From Marinococcus sp. PL1-022 (lineage in GTDB: Bacteria > Bacillota > Bacilli > Bacillales > Marinococcaceae), in NCBI RefSeq assembly GCF_033845285.1, contig NZ_JAWXCX010000001.1, forward strand, positions 325,495-389,494: a stretch of 64,000 nt of DNA, written 5' to 3'. How positions within the stretch are numbered: position 1 is the stretch's first letter; the number at the start of each line of letters is the position of its first letter. Both the position numbers and the translations under genes were made by a program. Shown here piece after piece: positions 1 to 8,861 of this stretch. Under the pieces are notes generated by a model that saw nothing but the letters and a program-made list of their open reading frames with translations, made no database searches and was not told where the DNA came from.

Positions 1-861
1 CGGGGAGCCAATAACAGCTCGCCGCCGATTCTCCTGTACCTTTTCCCTCTCCTCCTGTGTCCAGGAGTCGGGATTTACGCTATCCGGGGCAGGCACTTTC
101 GTATTAGTGCCCTTTTCGACATTCAGCAGCCATTGATCCTGGCTGAGCGCCAGAAAATCAGCCTCTTCGTCAGTAGCCGCGCAGACAATAAATACACAGG
201 CAGCAGTCACTGGCTGTGGCTGCCGGCTGCTTGGCACAAAGGAGGAGTGGTATTTACGGACCGCCCAGGCGCCCTGGTCCGGACTGATAAACTGGCCGAA
301 CATGAATCCGGCACTTTGCCTGCCGGCATCCCGCGCGCCGCGCTCGGACAAACCGAGTACCCAGGTTTCGGGCAGGGAGCTGCTCATCGGAGATGCTTTA
401 ATGGAGGCATAGGGATGATCACTGGGAAGGGATCGGTCAATAAATCCCTGAACCTCCTGAAGAAGGCGGGGGAAGGCGGACATGCTTTTTTTATTACCGT
501 CTGTCAAGGCTTCCCGGATCGTGTTGCCCCCGCCGGGAGATCTTCCAATGCCCAGGTCGATCCGGCCGGGAAATAAAGCTTCAAGCACTTTAAAGTTTTC
601 GGCTACCTTGTATGGGCTGTACTGTGGGAGCAGGACGCCTCCCGAGCCGATACGGATGCTTGTGGTGACGCTTGCGAGGTGTGACATCAGAATTTCCGGC
701 GAGGAGCCGGCCAGGCCGCTGGTGCTGTGATGCTCGGCCACCCAAAAGCGGTGAAATCCCCATTTCTCCGCCATTTGAACGAGTTCACGGGTATGTTCGA
801 AGGCTTTTTCGGGGGTATCGCCTTCTGCAATCGGTGACTGATCAAGAATACTGATATTCAT
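1..861 (-). CDS. LLM-class (luciferase-like) flavin-dependent oxidoreductase, C-terminus off window
   Basis: The reverse strand encodes at least 287 residues of a bacterial luciferase-like TIM barrel and runs off the left edge. It opens with MNISILDQSPIAEG, followed by FHRFWVAEHHS and a stretch with IRIGSGGVLLPQYSPYKVAE, the usual N-terminal signature of the single-component LLM oxidoreductases annotated as alkanal monooxygenase-like (B. subtilis YwcH type). Such proteins use reduced flavin supplied by a partner; the substrate cannot be inferred. The start at 861 is supported by GGAGG about 7 bases upstream. It is transcribed divergently from the next gene. The family call is firm; the physiological role is unknown. 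Confidence 0.85.
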   Translation of the reverse strand, partial: MNISILDQSPIAEGDTPEKAFEHTRELVQMAEKWGFHRFWVAEHHSTSGLAGSSPEILMSHLASVTTSIRIGSGGVLLPQYSPYKVAENFKVLEALFPGRIDLGIGRSPGGGNTIREALTDGNKKSMSAFPRLLQEVQGFIDRSLPSDHPYASIKASPMSSSLPETWVLGLSERGARDAGRQSAGFMFGQFISPDQGAWAVRKYHSSFVPSSRQPQPVTAACVFIVCAATDEEADFLALSQDQWLLNVEKGTNTKVPAPDSVNPDSWTQEEREKVQENRRRAVIGSP

Positions 862-955
862 GCGCGTTCCTCCAAATAAACAGAATGCTTTTCTATGCTA
901 GTCCAGTGTAAAAGAAAAACGAAAAAATCTACAGTAAATGAAATGGGGGCAACAA

Positions 956-1855
956 ATGAACACCGAATCAATACGTAATTGGATTTACCAGATGTATGAC
1001 ATAGAAGCAGCTTCGCTTGGACAATGCCGAGCCAGGGGCTGGTGCATAAGGGACAGTAAAGGATCGGAGTGGGTGCTTGTGACCGGGGAGGCTGTGCTGC
1101 CGGAGGAAGAGACGGTCCAGTGGCTTGAAGCTGAGAGTGATATCAGTATAAAAAAGACAGTAGAGGGAGATAAACTGGCGGACACCGGGGAGAGAGGCCT
1201 GGCCTATATGTATGAGAAGAAGCCGAAAAACCATGGGAGCGTCCGAATGGAAGAATCAGATTACCAGCAGCTTGGCGCCTCCCTGGCAGTAAAGCACCGC
1301 AGCTGGCATGAGAAATTACCGATGAACGACAAAAAAAGCATCTCCCTGTCGGAGCAGACCATAAAGGCAGAACACCAGCAGATGGACATGCTGCTTCCGA
1401 AAGGCCAGACGATTATCCGGCAAAGTATTGATGCACTTTTTCCTGTAATGCAGCGTGCGGCCCTCCACTCGGATGGCACAGGTTTTGTTTTCAGGGAAAT
1501 GAATTGGAAGCATGGGGGTCCTGGGAAGGGATTTCTTTTTCCGGGAGCGATGCCTGGGGTTCATGTGAGTTTATACGATCTTGCGGCGCTGCTTCGGGGT
1601 CTTCTGCTTTCCTTTTCCGGCACAGAAGACTATCAGCCCTTTGCCCGAATGGTTTTTAATGAACTGCTTGCCGGCTATGACAGCGTAAGGAGCATACCGC
1701 TGCCTTCGCTGCAGCAGTTTGCGAATATTTTAGAGTGGCACGACCTGTATCAATATGCTCTCCTCTGGCAAAAACCTGTTGCGGGGACAGAGAGGCCACT
1801 CAGAATGAGGGAGCAGCACCGGCTTGAGCACCGGGTTCCGCTGCTTGAAATTTAA
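956..1855 (+). CDS. hypothetical protein, possibly a degenerate CotS/YutH-like kinase-fold protein
   Basis: A 299-residue soluble protein. I prefer the ATG at 956 over the in-frame ATG at 938 because GGGGG lies about 7 bases before it. No clear motif is present. The layout recalls the CotS/YutH aminoglycoside-phosphotransferase-like family of sporulating Bacillaceae: an N-terminal lobe, a central LGASLAVKHRSWH segment (the LG..LA..H helix) and a late YDLAALLRGLL segment resembling the DLA..L.R helix of that family. The catalytic HGDLH..N motif is not visible (ALHSDGTGF stands where it might be), so if related it would be a pseudokinase. The assignment is tentative. Confidence 0.45.
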   Translation: MNTESIRNWIYQMYDIEAASLGQCRARGWCIRDSKGSEWVLVTGEAVLPEEETVQWLEAESDISIKKTVEGDKLADTGERGLAYMYEKKPKNHGSVRMEESDYQQLGASLAVKHRSWHEKLPMNDKKSISLSEQTIKAEHQQMDMLLPKGQTIIRQSIDALFPVMQRAALHSDGTGFVFREMNWKHGGPGKGFLFPGAMPGVHVSLYDLAALLRGLLLSFSGTEDYQPFARMVFNELLAGYDSVRSIPLPSLQQFANILEWHDLYQYALLWQKPVAGTERPLRMREQHRLEHRVPLLEI

Positions 1856-1863
1856 AACAGCAC

Positions 1864-2406
1864 TTACTTTGGGGGGATCATCGAAAAAATTTCACCGCTT
1901 TCAAAAATGCTTATTACTTCATCAAGCCATTCATAATAGTGCAGTGCGTAATCGATTTTTTCAAGATCGTGCTTAAGTACGTCAATAAGATAGGGATCCT
2001 CCGCTTCCTCTAAAAATGCTTCGAATTCCTCTTTGGCACGGCGGGCGGCTTTCTGATTATTGTCTGCCGCCTCTCTCCACCGGTTCACAAAAACGGAGGT
2101 GAACGATTGATACCAGTCGTCGTGGGACTGGTACAAATCCTTCCGTACCCCTTTTTCCCATACCCGTTCGACCATATCTGCATCCATGAGGGCCCGTATT
2201 CCTGTACTCATACTCATTTTACTCATGCCGAGTGCTTCGCTCATGTCATCGAGTGTCATGGGACGCTTGGAAAACAACACGGTGCCGTAAAGACGTCCGT
2301 TCGTATCGGAAACGCCGTATAAGCCCATGTTCTGGGCAATTGTGGCAATGAACTGGTGTCTCGCTTCGTCCAGCTTGTCCTGAATGTTTTTTTGTTCCCT
2401 TTCCAT
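1864..2406 (-). CDS. GbsR/MarR-family transcriptional regulator, likely repressor of the opuA operon
   Basis: A 180-residue winged-helix protein of the GbsR family. Residues about 40-90 (GVSDTNGRLYGTVLFS, MTLDDMSEALGMSKMSMSTG, MERVWEKGVRKDLY-like) form the helix-turn-helix and wing. The C-terminal half is helical and acidic and includes DPYLIDVLKHDLEKIDYALHYY. In B. subtilis GbsR is a choline-sensing repressor of glycine betaine synthesis and choline import; related proteins sit beside opuA-type transporters. Here the gene is divergent from the opuA operon, and the 257-base gap contains two strong inverted repeats. Control of opuA is an inference from position. Confidence 0.85.
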   Translation of the reverse strand: MEREQKNIQDKLDEARHQFIATIAQNMGLYGVSDTNGRLYGTVLFSKRPMTLDDMSEALGMSKMSMSTGIRALMDADMVERVWEKGVRKDLYQSHDDWYQSFTSVFVNRWREAADNNQKAARRAKEEFEAFLEEAEDPYLIDVLKHDLEKIDYALHYYEWLDEVISIFESGEIFSMIPPK

Positions 2407-2516
2407 ACGGGGCCCCCTTTTTGCATGTATGTTTAAAGTTTAGCAAACTGCTGAACAATAAAAAAATTGAATATTCGGTCGTTAGGTCTTCTAATCAGCA
2501 GATATCGATAGATATA

Positions 2517-2544
2517 AGTATATAATGTATGTACAGTATATACT
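2517..2544. promoter_or_regulatory. candidate operator dyad between gbsR-like gene and opuA
   Basis: AGTATATA at 2517-2524 and TATATACT at 2537-2544 form an 8-bp perfect inverted repeat with a 12-base spacer. It lies in the divergent region and could bind the GbsR-type regulator. No binding data are available; the region is AT-rich, so chance is possible. Confidence 0.4.
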
Positions 2545-2572
2545 TTACGGCTAAAACAGCCTCAAATGGCAT

Positions 2573-2611
2573 GATAAAAGTTTTGTATCTTTTATCCTAA
2601 TACTATATAGT
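2573..2611 (+). promoter_or_regulatory. candidate sigma-A promoter of opuA with overlapping dyad
   Basis: TTGTAT at 2583-2588 and TATAGT at 2606-2611 are spaced 17 bases apart. GATAAAAG (2573-2580) and CTTTTATC (2589-2596) form a perfect 8-bp dyad that covers the -35 box, the geometry expected of a repressor site. Confidence 0.5.
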
Positions 2612-2663
2612 AAAAGAGTGATAATAAATACAGACACAGACATAGTAAACGAGGTGTGAAACG

Positions 2664-3860
2664 TTGGCGAAGATAGAAGTGGAGAACTTAACCAAGGTCT
2701 TCGGCAAACGCCCAAGCCGTGCGATTAAGCTGCTGGAACAGGGGAAATCAAAGGATGAAATCCTGGAAGAGACCGGCTGCACGGTCGGTGTGAACCGAAC
2801 CAATTTTTCGGTGGAGGCCGGAGAAATATTTGTCATCATGGGACTTTCCGGGAGCGGAAAATCTACTCTTGTGCGACTTCTGAACCGGTTAATTGATCCG
2901 ACCGAAGGAAGCGTCTGGGTGGACGGCGATGATCTGGCCCGTATGGACGATAAAGGGCTGAGAGCGGTACGCCGGGAAAAAATGAGCATGGTTTTCCAAC
3001 AATTCGGACTATTTCCCTTCCGTACGATTCTCGATAACGTAGCGTACGGTCTGGAAATACAGGGTCTCGAGGAGCAGGAAAAAAAGAAAAAAGCAGATGA
3101 AGCCCTGCAGCTGGTCGGCCTTGGCGGCTACGGCAACATGTATCCGGATGAACTTTCCGGCGGGATGCAGCAGCGTGTCGGCCTGGCAAGGGCACTGGCG
3201 GCAGATACGGATATTCTGCTGATGGATGAGGCCTTCTCGGCACTCGACCCGCTGATCCGGAAGGAAATGCAGGATGAACTGCTCGAGCTTCAGGGCCGGA
3301 TGAAAAAGACGATCGTGTTTATTACCCACGACCTGGACGAAGCGCTCCGGCTCGGCGACCGCATTACGATCATGAAGGACGGACGGGTTGTCCAGATCGG
3401 CACGCCGGAGGATATTCTTCAGCACCCGGCTGATGACTACGTCGCCAAATTCGTGGAAGACGTGGATCGCTCCAAGGTATTTACCGCGGAAGCTGTCATG
3501 AAACGGCCGGAAGTGCTGACGATCGATAAAGACGGGCCGCGGGTGGCACTTCAGCGCATGAAAAAGGAAGGCATTTCGAGCCTGTATGTAACCAATAAAG
3601 ACCGCACGCTGCTTGGTATTGTCCATGCCGATGAAGTATCGGAATTGGCAGAGCAGGGATCCGAAGATATTCGGAGCATACTTCATGAAGACGTGCCGAC
3701 AGTTCAAAAGGATACCGTGGTCAAGGAAATGATCGAGCTGCTTACATACAAAAACACACCAGTAGCCGTCGTAGATGAAGAAAACAAAATTGTCGGCATT
3801 GTTGTAAGAGGCTCCGTTATGGCACTGCTTTCCGGCAAGGAGGTGTCGGCCGTTGAGTAA
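2664..3860 (+). CDS. opuAA: glycine betaine/proline ABC transporter, ATP-binding subunit
   Basis: A 398-residue ATPase that powers import of glycine betaine (and related osmoprotectants) with the OpuAB/OpuAC-like subunits that follow. Walker A GLSGSGKST is at residues 60-68, followed by the Q-loop FQQFGLFPFRT, the signature LSGGMQQRV and Walker B DILLMDEAFSALDP. The last ~115 residues are two CBS domains, as in OpuA enzymes that sense ionic strength. The N-terminal extension before the ABC core (KRPSRAIKLLEQGKSKDEI) is typical of ProV/OpuAA. Translation starts at TTG 2664 behind GAGGTG. The stop codon overlaps the start of the permease gene, indicating translational coupling. Confidence 0.95.
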   Translation: MAKIEVENLTKVFGKRPSRAIKLLEQGKSKDEILEETGCTVGVNRTNFSVEAGEIFVIMGLSGSGKSTLVRLLNRLIDPTEGSVWVDGDDLARMDDKGLRAVRREKMSMVFQQFGLFPFRTILDNVAYGLEIQGLEEQEKKKKADEALQLVGLGGYGNMYPDELSGGMQQRVGLARALAADTDILLMDEAFSALDPLIRKEMQDELLELQGRMKKTIVFITHDLDEALRLGDRITIMKDGRVVQIGTPEDILQHPADDYVAKFVEDVDRSKVFTAEAVMKRPEVLTIDKDGPRVALQRMKKEGISSLYVTNKDRTLLGIVHADEVSELAEQGSEDIRSILHEDVPTVQKDTVVKEMIELLTYKNTPVAVVDEENKIVGIVVRGSVMALLSGKEVSAVE

Positions 3861-4692
3861 CATCACCCCGCTGCCACTTGCTGCCTGGATTGATGCGTTT
3901 GTCGAATGGCTGACCCAGGCGGAATTTATTTTTGGCCCCCTTACGAACTTTATTGGCTATATTATCAGCGGCTTTGAATGGTTTTTCGGCATTTTTCCGC
4001 CGTGGCTGCTGCTCATTATTATTGTCGGGTTAACGTTCTGGTTTGCCGGACGGAAAATCGGGCTCACGGTGTTTGTCCTGCTCGGGCTGCTGCTCATCTG
4101 GAACCTGGGCTACTGGGAAGACATGGTGCTGACGCTTGCAATCGTTCTGACTGCCGGGGTGATTTCCATTGTTATCGGGGTGCCGGTCGGCATCTGGATG
4201 TCCCGGAGCCCGGTGGTTGAGGGCACGATTAAGCCGGTGCTCGACTTTATGCAGACAATGCCTGCCTTTGTGTACCTGATCCCGGCCGTTGCCTTTTTTG
4301 GCATCGGGATGGTACCGGGTGTCGTCGCCTCGGTCATCTTTGCGATGCCGCCGACGATCCGTTTTACGAACCTCGGCATCCGCCAGGTGCCGACCGAAAT
4401 CATCGAAGCCTCGGAGGCCTTCGGGTCCACGGGCAATCAGAAGCTTTTCAAGGTACAGCTGCCGATGGCGAAAACGACCATTATGGCCGGGATTAACCAG
4501 ACAATCATGCTGGCGCTGTCGATGGTCGTGATCGCCTCGATGATCGGGGCGGACGGCCTCGGGACGGCCGTATACTTTGCAGTCGGCAGAAACGATGTCG
4601 GCGGCGGCTTTGAAGCCGGTCTTGCGATCGTAATTGTGGCGATTATTCTCGACCGGCTGACGCAGGGCATTGGAGCAAGTAATCGAAAATAG
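3853..4692 (+). CDS. opuAB: glycine betaine/proline ABC transporter, permease subunit
   Basis: A 279-residue integral membrane protein of the BPD_transp_1 family. Hydrophobic segments start near residue 40 (FEWFFGIFPPWLLLIIIVGL) and continue to the C-terminus. The EAA-type loop that contacts the ATPase is visible as EIIEASEAFGSTGNQKLFKVQLP. The TTG start at 3853 lies inside the end of the ATPase gene, with AAGGAGG just upstream, so the two are co-translated. Its partners are the ATPase before it and the lipoprotein after it. Length and topology match OpuAB/ProW. Confidence 0.94.
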   Translation: MSNITPLPLAAWIDAFVEWLTQAEFIFGPLTNFIGYIISGFEWFFGIFPPWLLLIIIVGLTFWFAGRKIGLTVFVLLGLLLIWNLGYWEDMVLTLAIVLTAGVISIVIGVPVGIWMSRSPVVEGTIKPVLDFMQTMPAFVYLIPAVAFFGIGMVPGVVASVIFAMPPTIRFTNLGIRQVPTEIIEASEAFGSTGNQKLFKVQLPMAKTTIMAGINQTIMLALSMVVIASMIGADGLGTAVYFAVGRNDVGGGFEAGLAIVIVAIILDRLTQGIGASNRK

Positions 4693-4751
4693 GTATACCT
4701 CCCGGAACAGGGAGTATCCATACAATTAAGAACAAAAGGGGAGTAATTCAC

Positions 4752-5699
4752 ATGGAAAAATTATGGAAAAAAGCTGGTTTAGGCGCAGCCGGAATATCAA
4801 TGGCAGCGGTGATGACTGCCTGCGGCGGCGGAGGCGGAGATTCAGAAGAATCCGGCGGCTCTGACGATTCCGGATCGAGTGAAGAATCCTCTTCCGGTGG
4901 AGCATTTGGCGAAGAAGTGGACTACACAATTACCGGTATTGATGCCGGTGCTGGTATTATGTCTCAAACGCAGACAGCGATAGAAGACTACGGTCTCAGT
5001 AACTGGAACCTGCAACAGAGCTCGGGCGCAGCAATGACAAGCGCACTGGGCGATGCGGTTGAAAACGAAGAGCCAATCATTGTTACCGGCTGGACCCCGC
5101 ACTGGATGTTCTCAGAATATGACCTGAAGTATTTGGAGGATCCGGAGGGTTCCTACGGCGATGGTGACGATATTCATACTGTTGTACGTCAGGGACTTGA
5201 AGAAGACATGCCGGGGGCGTATCAGTTCCTCGATCAGTTCCAGTGGGAAGCTTCTAACATGGAAGAAATTATGGTAGAAATTCAGAATGGTACTGAGCCG
5301 GCTGAAGCCGCTGCTACCTGGGTGGATGAAAACGAAGATATGGTGTCTGAATGGACCGATGGCGTGGAAGAGGTTGACGGCGAAGCGATTGAACTCGTAT
5401 ATGTAGCCTGGGATTCTGAGATTGCCTCCACCAACGTGGTCGGGGAAGTACTCACCGATCTTGGGTATGACGTAACTTTAACCCAGCTTGAAGCTGGCCC
5501 AATGTTTGCGGCTGTTGCTGACGGCGAAGCAGACGGCATGGTTGCCGGCTGGTTCCCGAATACACACGCAAGCCAGATGGAAGAGTACGGCGATGACTAT
5601 GAAGATCTTGGTGCGAACCTCGAAGGCGCGATTACCGGCCTGGTCGTTCCAGAATACATGGACATCGAATCAATTGAAGACCTTGAAGCAGAGGAATAA
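4752..5699 (+). CDS. opuAC: glycine betaine-binding lipoprotein of the OpuA transporter
   Basis: A 315-residue extracellular substrate-binding lipoprotein. The signal peptide ends in a lipobox (VMTACG), followed by a Gly/Ser/Asp/Glu-rich linker. The mature part is an OpuAC-type domain with the WTPHWMFSEYDLKYLEDP segment and later Trp residues (AGWFPNTHA), typical of the aromatic cage for quaternary amines. It is strongly acidic, as expected for an exported protein of a halophile. It is the third gene of the opuA operon, 59 bases after the permease gene, and is followed by a terminator. Confidence 0.94.
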   Translation: MEKLWKKAGLGAAGISMAAVMTACGGGGGDSEESGGSDDSGSSEESSSGGAFGEEVDYTITGIDAGAGIMSQTQTAIEDYGLSNWNLQQSSGAAMTSALGDAVENEEPIIVTGWTPHWMFSEYDLKYLEDPEGSYGDGDDIHTVVRQGLEEDMPGAYQFLDQFQWEASNMEEIMVEIQNGTEPAEAAATWVDENEDMVSEWTDGVEEVDGEAIELVYVAWDSEIASTNVVGEVLTDLGYDVTLTQLEAGPMFAAVADGEADGMVAGWFPNTHASQMEEYGDDYEDLGANLEGAITGLVVPEYMDIESIEDLEAEE

Positions 5700-5711
5700 G
5701 TATAACGATAA

Positions 5712-5742
5712 GCCGGAGCTCTCAGGAGCTTCGGTTTTATTT
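5712..5742 (+). terminator. terminator of the opuA operon
   Basis: CCGGAGCT (5713-5720) pairs with AGCTTCGG (5727-5734, one G-T pair), followed by a T run. A second hairpin without a clear T tract, CCGCAGGC/GCCTGCGG, follows at 5766-5785. Confidence 0.75.
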
Positions 5743-5921
5743 GTGTCTTTATAAGCACCAAATGCCCGCAGGCATCAGCCTGCGGACATTAGGAAGTGGC
5801 ACAATTATGAACCGGGCCAGCAGATAATGCTGGTTTCAAATGGTCCAATAATCGAGGTATGGGGTGGGGTAGTAATGATATACCCGTTTTCCCCCGATTT
5901 AATCTGCCTAATTGTAAAAAT

Positions 5922-5951
5922 ATAAAAATCCCGCTGATGGAAAGCGGGATT
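5922..5951 (-). terminator. terminator of the ferredoxin gene
   Basis: On the minus strand ATCCCGCT and AGCGGGAT (5928-5935/5943-5950) form an 8-bp stem followed by a U run, directly after the ferredoxin stop codon. Confidence 0.8.
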
Positions 5952-5955
5952 CGAT

Positions 5956-6195
5956 TTATTCTGTACCGAAATATTGTTTTGCTTTTTCCAGGTATGGTTC
6001 TGTTTCCGGTGTCAGTTCAGTATCCTCCACGATAGCTTCTACTGGACAAACAACTACACAGGCACCACAGTCGATACAGACGTCGGGATCAATATAAAAT
6101 TGCTCTTTTCCTTCTTCAATACAGTCTACAGGACAAACATCCACGCATTCCCCTGCTTTTTCCTCTATACATGGCGATGTAATGACGAATGCCAT
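5956..6195 (-). CDS. ferredoxin, 3Fe-4S/4Fe-4S type
   Basis: A 79-residue acidic bacterial ferredoxin, a small cytoplasmic electron carrier. The first cluster region is C-(x7)-C-(x3)-C-P (PCIEEKAGECVDVCPVDC), the spacing of seven-iron ferredoxins; the second is CIDCGACVVVCP, a regular CxxCxxC...CP 4Fe-4S site. Its length matches B. subtilis Fer. It is a single gene with its own terminator; on the minus strand AAAGAGGTG precedes the ATG at 6195. Confidence 0.93.
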   Translation of the reverse strand: MAFVITSPCIEEKAGECVDVCPVDCIEEGKEQFYIDPDVCIDCGACVVVCPVEAIVEDTELTPETEPYLEKAKQYFGTE

Positions 6196-6422
6196 TTTGG
6201 TTCACCTCTTTTCAAAGTATTTCAAGAGATTTATGATTACGCGCCGAAAAACTGTCTCTCCATTGAAGAAAGCCAGCGCCTAGTAAGAAACCTCTCTTTC
6301 TCTAGTGTAAAACATATAGTGCTCCTTTACAATTACCTGGCGATAAGTATAATAGGTTGTGAGTCTAAAATTGATTAAACATATTAAAATACTATGAATT
6401 ATAAAAAAAGGGAGGTGACGGC

Positions 6423-8201
6423 GTGTCCTGGGAGATTGCGTGGGTGCTGATTATCGTATTGGCGATGATTGGTGCTTTGATGAAAGAAATAGCGCGGCCG
6501 GGTATTATTTTTTTATTCGTCCTTTCTCTGCTGCTTATCACAGGGATCATTACACCACAACAAGGGCTGAAGGGGTTTGCCAACCAGGGCATGCTGACTG
6601 TAGGCCTTCTTTGTATTGTTGCAGGCGCGGTCCAGCAGACCGGCATCGTGGACCGGTTCGTTGAAGGGGTGCTGAGTAAAGGCCGTACCCCTAGAGGGTC
6701 GCTAATGAAAATGCTCGTTCCTTCGGCGCTCATGAGTGGTTTTCTGAATAATACGCCGATTGTAGCAACGTTCTCGCCGCTGGTGAAACGGTGGTGCGAG
6801 AAATATGATCTGGCGCCGTCCAAATTTCTGCTTCCCTTGTCCTATGCCACGATTATCGGCGGTACGATTACACTGATAGGAACGTCCACCAATCTCGTCG
6901 TACATGGACTCCTGCTGGAGAGGGGCTATGCGGGGTTTCATTTTTTTCAGCTCGCGCTGATCGGCATACCGGCAACAATTGCTGTCACGATCTTCATTTT
7001 AACGGTCGGCATAAAGATTCTGCCGGACCGGAAGCCGCCGCTGTTTTATCAGAAGGAAGGCCGGCGGAAATACATGCTCAAGCTCGAAATCACCCCGGAT
7101 TATAAACATCTCGGGGATACGCTGAAGCGGGCAGGCTTTATTAATGACCCGTCTCTGCAGCTGCTGGCTGTGCTGCCAAACGGCGAATCAGAAGGCAGGG
7201 AGGTCGGTGAACACCACATTCTTGAGCCGGGAGACTGTCTGGTAGTATACGGAGACCTCACCCAGATCGCGATGCTCGAAAATACGGATGGTCTCGATAT
7301 TAGAACGGAAAAGAGTGAGAAAAAAACGGCTGAAGAGCCGAATGAACGCAAGCTGATGGAAGTAATGGTAACCCACTACTCCAATATTTTATTTACGAAG
7401 CTAAAGGATATTTTCTTTGACCAGCGATTTGATGCTGCGATTATCGGCATTCATCGCTATGATGAGAGCTATTCCTCCGAAATGAAAGAAATGGTGGTAA
7501 AGCCCGGGGATACGCTCCTGCTTTTGGCCGGACCGGAGTTTGAACAAAGGACGAGTGCCCATAATGACTTTCACGTGCTGAAAAACAGCGTAAATCCTTT
7601 TTTGAAGGGACCAAGGTGGAAAAGCTGGCTGCCGCTCGTCATGATGATGCTCATGGTCAGCCTGGCTGCTCTGCAGGTTGTTCCTATTTTCTATGCAGCG
7701 CTGTTCGCCGTCGCCGGACTGCTTTTGACACGTTCACTTTCGCTTAAGGATGCTCACCGGTATCTTCCATATGAAGTGCTGATCGTCATTGCCGCTGCCT
7801 TCGGGCTTGGGGAAGCGATGACGAGTACGGGAGCTGCCCCGCTTCTTGCGGAGCGGATGATTGACTGGTTTATGCCGTTCGGAGTGCTGGGGGTGTTTAC
7901 AGCCCTGTACGTGCTGACAAATGTGTTTACAGAAGTGGTAACCAACAATGCGGCGGCTATCGTTATGCTCCCGGTGGCGCTGGAAACAGCGGATATTTTG
8001 TCTGTTTCTCCACTGGCGGCTGCGGTAATTGTCGCGATTGCAGCTTCTGCAAGCTTTATTACGCCAATCGGCTACCAGACGAATCTGTTTGTGTATACGC
8101 AGGGCGGCTACCGGTTTACGGATTTTATGAAAATCGGCATTCCGGTGAGTCTGATTGTTATGGTTATTACGATCAGTATTACATGGACGGTATGGGGGTA
8201 A
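6423..8201 (+). CDS. SLC13-family (divalent anion/sodium symporter-like) permease with two RCK_C domains
   Basis: A 592-residue membrane protein of the DASS/ArsB-like superfamily. Two membrane halves, each with an NTP-type hairpin (NNTPIVATFSPL and TNNAAAIVMLPVALE), flank a cytoplasmic insert at about residues 205-385. The insert has two TrkA-C-like lobes (one containing GEHHILEPGDCLVVYGD, one containing VVKPGDTLLLLAGPEFE). Such proteins move anions such as sulfate or dicarboxylates, often sodium-coupled; the substrate here is unknown. It starts at GTG 6423 behind a near-perfect GGGAGGTGA. It stands alone apart from the VanZ-like gene 62 bases later. Confidence 0.9.
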   Translation: MSWEIAWVLIIVLAMIGALMKEIARPGIIFLFVLSLLLITGIITPQQGLKGFANQGMLTVGLLCIVAGAVQQTGIVDRFVEGVLSKGRTPRGSLMKMLVPSALMSGFLNNTPIVATFSPLVKRWCEKYDLAPSKFLLPLSYATIIGGTITLIGTSTNLVVHGLLLERGYAGFHFFQLALIGIPATIAVTIFILTVGIKILPDRKPPLFYQKEGRRKYMLKLEITPDYKHLGDTLKRAGFINDPSLQLLAVLPNGESEGREVGEHHILEPGDCLVVYGDLTQIAMLENTDGLDIRTEKSEKKTAEEPNERKLMEVMVTHYSNILFTKLKDIFFDQRFDAAIIGIHRYDESYSSEMKEMVVKPGDTLLLLAGPEFEQRTSAHNDFHVLKNSVNPFLKGPRWKSWLPLVMMMLMVSLAALQVVPIFYAALFAVAGLLLTRSLSLKDAHRYLPYEVLIVIAAAFGLGEAMTSTGAAPLLAERMIDWFMPFGVLGVFTALYVLTNVFTEVVTNNAAAIVMLPVALETADILSVSPLAAAVIVAIAASASFITPIGYQTNLFVYTQGGYRFTDFMKIGIPVSLIVMVITISITWTVWG

Positions 8202-8263
8202 AAGCTGGAAAAGGCCCGGCGGGTTTTTTATACTGAAAATAAAGAAGAAAGAAGGTAAGCACC

Positions 8264-8779
8264 TTGGATATACGTGCAGAAGGTCTGTCCACGCATAAAT
8301 GGCTGTTTGCACTGCCGCTTGCGGGTGCTGTGCTGACCATTCTCATTTCAACCTCCATGCCGTATCAGCAGCAGGACATTCGCCCTTGGCTTGAGCATAT
8401 CCCGTTTGAGTGGCTGCAGCCGTATGTGTCCGTGCCCTCCTTTTCCTATGGCGGGGATCCGGTAAGTGTAGCTGCCTCCGGCGTGGAAGGCTATGTGGAA
8501 TTTTTTATCCGAAAGGCAAGCCACGTGTTTATGTTCACCGTTATATTTCTGGCGGCGCTGCTCGCGGCATATCCGTACCGAATTCCGGTTTGGGGGAAGC
8601 TTGCAGGGGCTTACGGGTTTGTGTTTATGTTTGCCGTGCTTGATGAGTTCCGGCAGCATTTCAGCCCGGACAGGCATGGCATGTGGCAGGACGTTCTCCT
8701 CGACATGACCGGGGTGTCCGCTGCGGCGGTGATTGTTGTTTTATGCTGGCTGTGGAGATACGGATCACGGTTTATGTAA
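8264..8779 (+). CDS. VanZ-family membrane protein
   Basis: A 171-residue membrane protein with about four hydrophobic segments. The VanZ-like core is visible as VEFFIRKASHVFMFTVIFLAALL, written here only as its key elements F-I-R-K-x-x-H and the later DEFRQHFSPDRHGMWQDVLLD motif. VanZ proteins are of unknown biochemical function, one being linked to teicoplanin resistance. It starts at TTG 8264 behind AGAAGGT. The spacing suggests it could be read with the upstream permease gene. Confidence 0.85.
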   Translation: MDIRAEGLSTHKWLFALPLAGAVLTILISTSMPYQQQDIRPWLEHIPFEWLQPYVSVPSFSYGGDPVSVAASGVEGYVEFFIRKASHVFMFTVIFLAALLAAYPYRIPVWGKLAGAYGFVFMFAVLDEFRQHFSPDRHGMWQDVLLDMTGVSAAAVIVVLCWLWRYGSRFM

Positions 8780-8781
8780 AA

Positions 8782-8809
8782 AGACCCCTGCAGAGGATTG
8801 CGGGGGTCC
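8782..8809 (+). terminator. hairpin after the VanZ-family gene
   Basis: GACCCC(T)GC and GC(G)GGGGTC form a stem just after the stop codon; the following T tract is poor, so termination is only likely. Confidence 0.5.
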
Positions 8810-8861
8810 CTGTTGTTATAGAGGGAATAAAGCGGAGAAGGTAATACGGGGGAAAAGACTG

